Positions 31,919-35,415 of a stretch of 35,415 bases of DNA are shown piece after piece. The stretch is from Marine Group III euryarchaeote CG-Bathy1 (lineage in GTDB: Archaea > Thermoplasmatota > Poseidoniia > MGIII > CG-Epi1): positions 1 to 35,415 of the forward strand of contig MIYU01000003.1 of assembly GCA_001875425.1 (NCBI GenBank), written 5' to 3'. A program made the translations under genes and the position numbers. How positions within the stretch are numbered: position 1 is the stretch's first letter; the number at the start of each line of letters is the position of its first letter. The notes under the pieces were generated by a model, which was given only the letters and a program-made list of their open reading frames with translations, was not told the origin of the DNA and searched no databases.

Positions 31919-33910
31919 ATGAACCCATTTCACGATTATTATGGTATCGAATGGTATCTCATATTACTGGCTTGGTCTGCAATAGCACTTGGTTCGCATT
32001 TTTACCAAGTTGGATTTGTCGTCAGGTTGATTCGACTCGGAAAAGATGATGATCGTTTCAATTCATGGAAACAGCGATTGACTGAATTCTTGAGAGATTG
32101 GTTAGGCCAGCGCAAAGTCGTTCAGGACAAGGTAGCAGGATATGCACATGCACTGATCTTCTGGGGTTTCTTGCTGCTGGTAAGTGATGTTGTAGATTTA
32201 GGAACTGGTGGACTCTTGCAGGAATTTCTCAGTAAGATCCAATTAGACGGTATTTGGAACCTGAGTGTAGACTTGGGGTACGCCATGGCCACGATAGGAA
32301 TCCTAATCGCCTTATATCGTAGAATAATAATCAGACCTGCAAAACTGAAAGGTGCAAGTATAGAGGGTCCCTTGATTCTACTGGCAATCCTAGGAATCAT
32401 TCTGACAGCTTTTATCGTTGAAGCTGGAAATATGATAGGTGAAGAGACCAAATACAATCCATGGGAACCAATAGGTGTCCTTTTCGCAAAGCAAATGAAT
32501 GGTATGGACCACGACACAATAGCCAGAATGGTTGACATTAGCTACTGGCTACACATGATACTGATAGGTGGATTCTTGATTGAGATTCCTCAGACAAAAC
32601 ATTCCCACTTAATTGGTACTATTCCAAACGTGATGTTCCAGGACCATGATCCAATGGGAGCCATGATTCCTATGCAGACGGATGAAAATAATGAGGCCGT
32701 GAAGACAGACGATTTAGACTTTGACAATCTGACACTGGGTGTTAACAAATTCACAGACTTTACCTGGAGGCAATTATCAGATGGATGGGCCTGTACTGCA
32801 TGTGCCCGATGCCAAGATGTCTGTCCGGCCTATAACAGTGGCAAGACCTTGAACCCCATGCAGATCGTGATGGATGTCAAGGATTATGGAAGAGAACATG
32901 GGTCTCTTCTTCTGACCGGAAAAGAACCTGAAGAGACAATGGTAGACCGATTCACTCCGGACGCGATTTGGGCTTGTACCACTTGTTATGCCTGTGTCGA
33001 AGCCTGTCCAGTCCATATCGAACATGTTCCCAAACTTACAGACACGAGAAGGCATCTGGTAATGGAAGCATCTGATTTTCCTGAAGAATTACAGAACCTG
33101 TTCAACAATTTGGAAAGAAATTCCAATCCTTGGGGATTAGGGGCTCATACAAGGGCAGACTGGGCTGAAGGTTTGGACCTAAAAATAGGTGAACCTGCAG
33201 AATATCTGTTCTTTGTAGGATGCGCAGGTTCTTTCGACGATAGGAATAAAAAGGTTTCAAGGGCAACTGCCAAGCTTCTGAAAGAAGCTGGAGTTGACTT
33301 TTCAATACTTGGGGAAATGGAGACGTGTAATGGCGATCCAGCACGAAGGGCTGGGAACGAATTCCTGTTCCAGACGATGGCTGAAACGAATGTTGATAAC
33401 CTCAATTCCCTAGGAACACTGAAGGTCATCACGGCTTGTCCACATTGTTTCCATACTATAGGAAAAGAATATGAGAAATATGGTGGAAAATACGAAGTTT
33501 ATCACCATTCTCAGGTATTGAATAAACTACGCCAAGAAGAGAAACTCAAAATCAGAGACTTTGAGGATAAAGTAACTTTCCATGATCCCTGTTACTTGGG
33601 AAGGATTGGAGGTGAAACTGAGGCGCCAAGAGGTGCACTCGGAGGAGATCTTATTGAAATGGAAAGACATGGAACCAATTCGTTCTGCTGTGGAGGTGGT
33701 GGGGCCAGAGTGTGGATGGAAGAAGACGCTGATAAGAGAGTTAACGAAATTAGGGCAAAGGAAGCATCAAAAACAGGCGCCGACTGCGTTGCGGTAGGAT
33801 GTCCTTTCTGTATGACCATGATGAGCGATGGTCTGAAGAGCATTGGTGATGATAAGCAAGTCAAGGACATCTCTGAGATATTGTTGGAGAATCTAGAGGC
33901 AAAAACATGA
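31919..33910 (+). CDS. Membrane-bound ETF:quinone-type iron-sulfur oxidoreductase (NarI-like + HdrD/GlpC-like)
   Basis: 663 residues. About six membrane segments (residues 12-235) carry His residues suitable for haem b (H26, H77, H212). Two 4Fe-4S ferredoxin motifs follow: C292-C295-C298-C302 and C353-C356-C359-C363. Then two CCG domains with FFVGCAGSFDDRN, ACPHCFHTIG, HDPCYLGRIGG, FCCGGGGARVWM and GCPFCMTMM, as in HdrD and GlpC. This architecture next to etfBA matches the proposed ETF:(mena)quinone oxidoreductase of syntrophs and other anaerobes, which passes electrons from acyl-CoA dehydrogenases via ETF. Its stop overlaps the etfB start by 4 bases. Confidence 0.88.
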   Translation: MNPFHDYYGIEWYLILLAWSAIALGSHFYQVGFVVRLIRLGKDDDRFNSWKQRLTEFLRDWLGQRKVVQDKVAGYAHALIFWGFLLLVSDVVDLGTGGLLQEFLSKIQLDGIWNLSVDLGYAMATIGILIALYRRIIIRPAKLKGASIEGPLILLAILGIILTAFIVEAGNMIGEETKYNPWEPIGVLFAKQMNGMDHDTIARMVDISYWLHMILIGGFLIEIPQTKHSHLIGTIPNVMFQDHDPMGAMIPMQTDENNEAVKTDDLDFDNLTLGVNKFTDFTWRQLSDGWACTACARCQDVCPAYNSGKTLNPMQIVMDVKDYGREHGSLLLTGKEPEETMVDRFTPDAIWACTTCYACVEACPVHIEHVPKLTDTRRHLVMEASDFPEELQNLFNNLERNSNPWGLGAHTRADWAEGLDLKIGEPAEYLFFVGCAGSFDDRNKKVSRATAKLLKEAGVDFSILGEMETCNGDPARRAGNEFLFQTMAETNVDNLNSLGTLKVITACPHCFHTIGKEYEKYGGKYEVYHHSQVLNKLRQEEKLKIRDFEDKVTFHDPCYLGRIGGETEAPRGALGGDLIEMERHGTNSFCCGGGGARVWMEEDADKRVNEIRAKEASKTGADCVAVGCPFCMTMMSDGLKSIGDDKQVKDISEILLENLEAKT

Positions 33911-34668
33911 ACATAGCAGTGTTAATCAAGATGGTTCCGGACACAGAATCCAGATTAGAGATTGTAGATGGAAAAGTCAAAGAGGACGGATTCAAGTACA
34001 TGGTTAATCCATACGATGAATTCGCAGTGGAACAGGCTGTTCAATTCAAAGAAGCCGTAGGCGGAAAAGTGACATTAGTCAGCTTGTTCTCTGACAATGC
34101 TAGCATCGACACTGACCTGAGAAAGATGATGGCCATTGGAGCTGATGAGACCATAGTTCTCAGACAACAAGAATACAGTGGCAACAAACCTTTGTCAAAT
34201 GCAAGGATATTATCTGAAACTATCAAAGAACTGAATGCAGATCTGATTATGTGTGGTGTTCAGGGCATAGACTACTACCAAGCTGCAACGGGTCCAATGG
34301 TCGCACACTTTCTGGGAGTGCCACACGTATCGGGTGTGACCAATCTGGAATTAAGTGGTGATAAACTAACTGCAAGCAGACAAATTGAAGGCGGTTTACA
34401 GATAATTGAGACTTCAACCCCGGTGTTGATTACCTGCCAGAAGGACATGACCAAAGTAAGATTCCCTGCCCTAAAGGATATCATGATGTCTAAAAGAAAA
34501 CCATTTGACAATCGTGATGTTGATTCTGAATCTGGAAATGATGTACAAACCACCGAATGTTCTCTACCACCTGCAAGAGGTGGAGGTGTGATTCTGGAAG
34601 GAGAGGGTCCTGAAGAGAAGGTCGGTAAATTAATAGAAAAATTAAGGATGGAGGCTAAGGTACTATGA
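33907..34668 (+). CDS. etfB: Electron transfer flavoprotein beta subunit
   Basis: 253 residues. The family opening MNIAVLIKMVPDTESRL and the segments YMVNPYDEFAVEQAVQ, DLIMCGVQGIDYYQA and HVSGVTNLEL are present. EtfB binds AMP and partners EtfA. It overlaps the oxidoreductase by 4 bases and etfA by 4 bases (ATGA at 34665-34668), a tight operon. The partner dehydrogenase is not in the window. Confidence 0.94.
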   Translation: MNIAVLIKMVPDTESRLEIVDGKVKEDGFKYMVNPYDEFAVEQAVQFKEAVGGKVTLVSLFSDNASIDTDLRKMMAIGADETIVLRQQEYSGNKPLSNARILSETIKELNADLIMCGVQGIDYYQAATGPMVAHFLGVPHVSGVTNLELSGDKLTASRQIEGGLQIIETSTPVLITCQKDMTKVRFPALKDIMMSKRKPFDNRDVDSESGNDVQTTECSLPPARGGGVILEGEGPEEKVGKLIEKLRMEAKVL

Positions 34669-35415
34669 GCACTGTAATCTTAGTCGGTGAAACAGATGGT
34701 AGTGGAATAAAGGACGTCTCACAACAAGTTGCTGGAGTTGCAGCCGGGATGGGTGAGGTCGTAGGACTGGTTATCGGTAAAAATGTCTCAGAGTCTGCAA
34801 TGAAACTAGCTGCTGGAAAAGTAGTAATTGCAGATGATGAGGGATTGGAATATTATGATCCTGTAAAATACGCTTCAATTGTTTCTCAGGTCGTTCAAAA
34901 GAACGATGCCACCAAAGTATTGATGGGGGCAACCACAATGGGTAAGGATCTAGGGCCAAGAGTAGCTGCCGAACTAGGATGGGGGTATCTGGGAGACTGT
35001 CTGGAAGCTAGTAGTGAAGGATTCGTTAGACCTGATTTTGCAGGTAAAGTCCTTGCCAGATCGAAACCGAATGGTCCACTGGTTGCAAGTATACGTAACA
35101 ACGCATACCCTATGGGTGAAGCCTGGTCTGGTAGTGTTGAGAATTTCTCAGGAGACATACCTGATTCAACCCTTAATACTACATCTATTGAAAAAATAGG
35201 TGCGGGAACTATTGAATTGACGGAAGCTAACATCGTTGTTAGTGGTGGACGAGGGCTGGAAAGTCCAGAGAATTATGAGGCATTGATACGACCCCTAGCT
35301 GCAACAATGGGAGCTGCGGCAGGAGCAAGCCGGGCAATAGTTGATGCTGGATGGGTACTGCATTCACACCAAGTTGGACAGACTGGTAAGACTGTGACAC
35401 CTGATCTCTATCTGG
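34665..35415 (+). CDS. etfA: Electron transfer flavoprotein alpha subunit, partial (runs off right edge)
   Basis: The first 250 residues are visible from ATG 34665; no stop occurs before the window ends. The C-terminal FAD-binding domain has begun with VVSGGRGLESPENYE, AAGASRAIVDAGW and the SHQVGQTGKTVTPDLYL segment, the diagnostic EtfA region. N-terminal positions fit a normal EtfA of about 320 residues, so perhaps 70 residues lie beyond. It takes electrons from dehydrogenases and passes them to the upstream oxidoreductase, by context. Confidence 0.94.
   Translation, partial: MSTVILVGETDGSGIKDVSQQVAGVAAGMGEVVGLVIGKNVSESAMKLAAGKVVIADDEGLEYYDPVKYASIVSQVVQKNDATKVLMGATTMGKDLGPRVAAELGWGYLGDCLEASSEGFVRPDFAGKVLARSKPNGPLVASIRNNAYPMGEAWSGSVENFSGDIPDSTLNTTSIEKIGAGTIELTEANIVVSGGRGLESPENYEALIRPLAATMGAAAGASRAIVDAGWVLHSHQVGQTGKTVTPDLYL

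Noticed and set aside
1-35415. Searched by eye for mobile elements, integrase, phage genes, restriction or toxin-antitoxin genes and CRISPR arrays.
   Set aside because: None seen; gene content and packing look like ordinary chromosome.

Overview
The window reads as ordinary chromosome of a mesophilic, probably marine, archaeon. Archaeal markers are a geranylgeranyl-reductase-family flavoprotein (lipid saturation), a CTP-dependent riboflavin kinase with an N-terminal winged helix, a PGF-CTERM surface anchor, and TATA-like boxes about 23-28 bases upstream of many start codons, which suggests leaderless transcripts. Many other genes look bacterial (grpE/dnaK, msrA, ETF, the Liv transporter, an M14 peptidase plus Na+ symporter). 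This mix, the dense coding and the peptide/amino-acid diet suggest a Thermoplasmatota lineage such as Marine Group II/III (Poseidoniales-like). That placement is inference; the window has no rRNA or other phylogenetic anchor. I saw no tRNA, rRNA, CRISPR array, insertion sequence or integrase.

Layout. 1-5.2 kb: a probable C-terminal gene fragment, NAD synthetase (nadE) divergent from a stand-alone nitrilase-family amidase, the geranylgeranyl reductase, and a minus-strand operon of a class-I glutamine-amidotransferase-like hydrolase (peptidase C26), a PqqB-like metallo-beta-lactamase-fold protein and a SAM methyltransferase. 5.2-10.7 kb: a class-V PLP enzyme, a LysE/ArgO-type exporter with a 38-codon gene upstream, a 99-aa orphan, thymidylate kinase, a small membrane protein, and a minus-strand operon of a 47-aa four-cysteine protein, a GNAT protein and a C-terminally short cysteinyl-tRNA synthetase. 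10.8-14.7 kb: a secreted, membrane-anchored M14 carboxypeptidase carrying Asp-rich calcium-type loops, followed after 2 bases by a neurotransmitter:sodium symporter family transporter. 14.7-18.4 kb: a zinc-ribbon/SHOCT protein, dnaK, grpE and a two-helix membrane protein. 18.5-21.9 kb: aminotransferase, msrA, ZIP metal transporter, EamA transporter.

21.9-30.5 kb is the most unusual region: a branched-chain-amino-acid-type (Liv) ABC importer in which parts are fused. Two substrate-binding domains lie in one surface-anchored chain, and the LivH and LivM permeases lie in one 1381-residue chain separated by a membrane block of at least three repeated units. livG and livF are ordinary separate ATPases. 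An 18-bp perfect palindrome sits just upstream of the binding-protein gene's TATA-like box.

30.6-35.4 kb: a plus-strand cluster of a cysteine-cluster (YkgJ-type) protein, riboflavin kinase (apparently starting at CTG), a membrane-bound haem/iron-sulfur oxidoreductase and etfB/etfA. The last three look like an ETF-to-quinone electron path, as used with acyl-CoA dehydrogenases. Together the genes depict a heterotroph that digests peptides outside the cell, imports amino acids by Na+ symport and ABC transport, exports excess, and feeds electrons from flavin dehydrogenases into a membrane pool.
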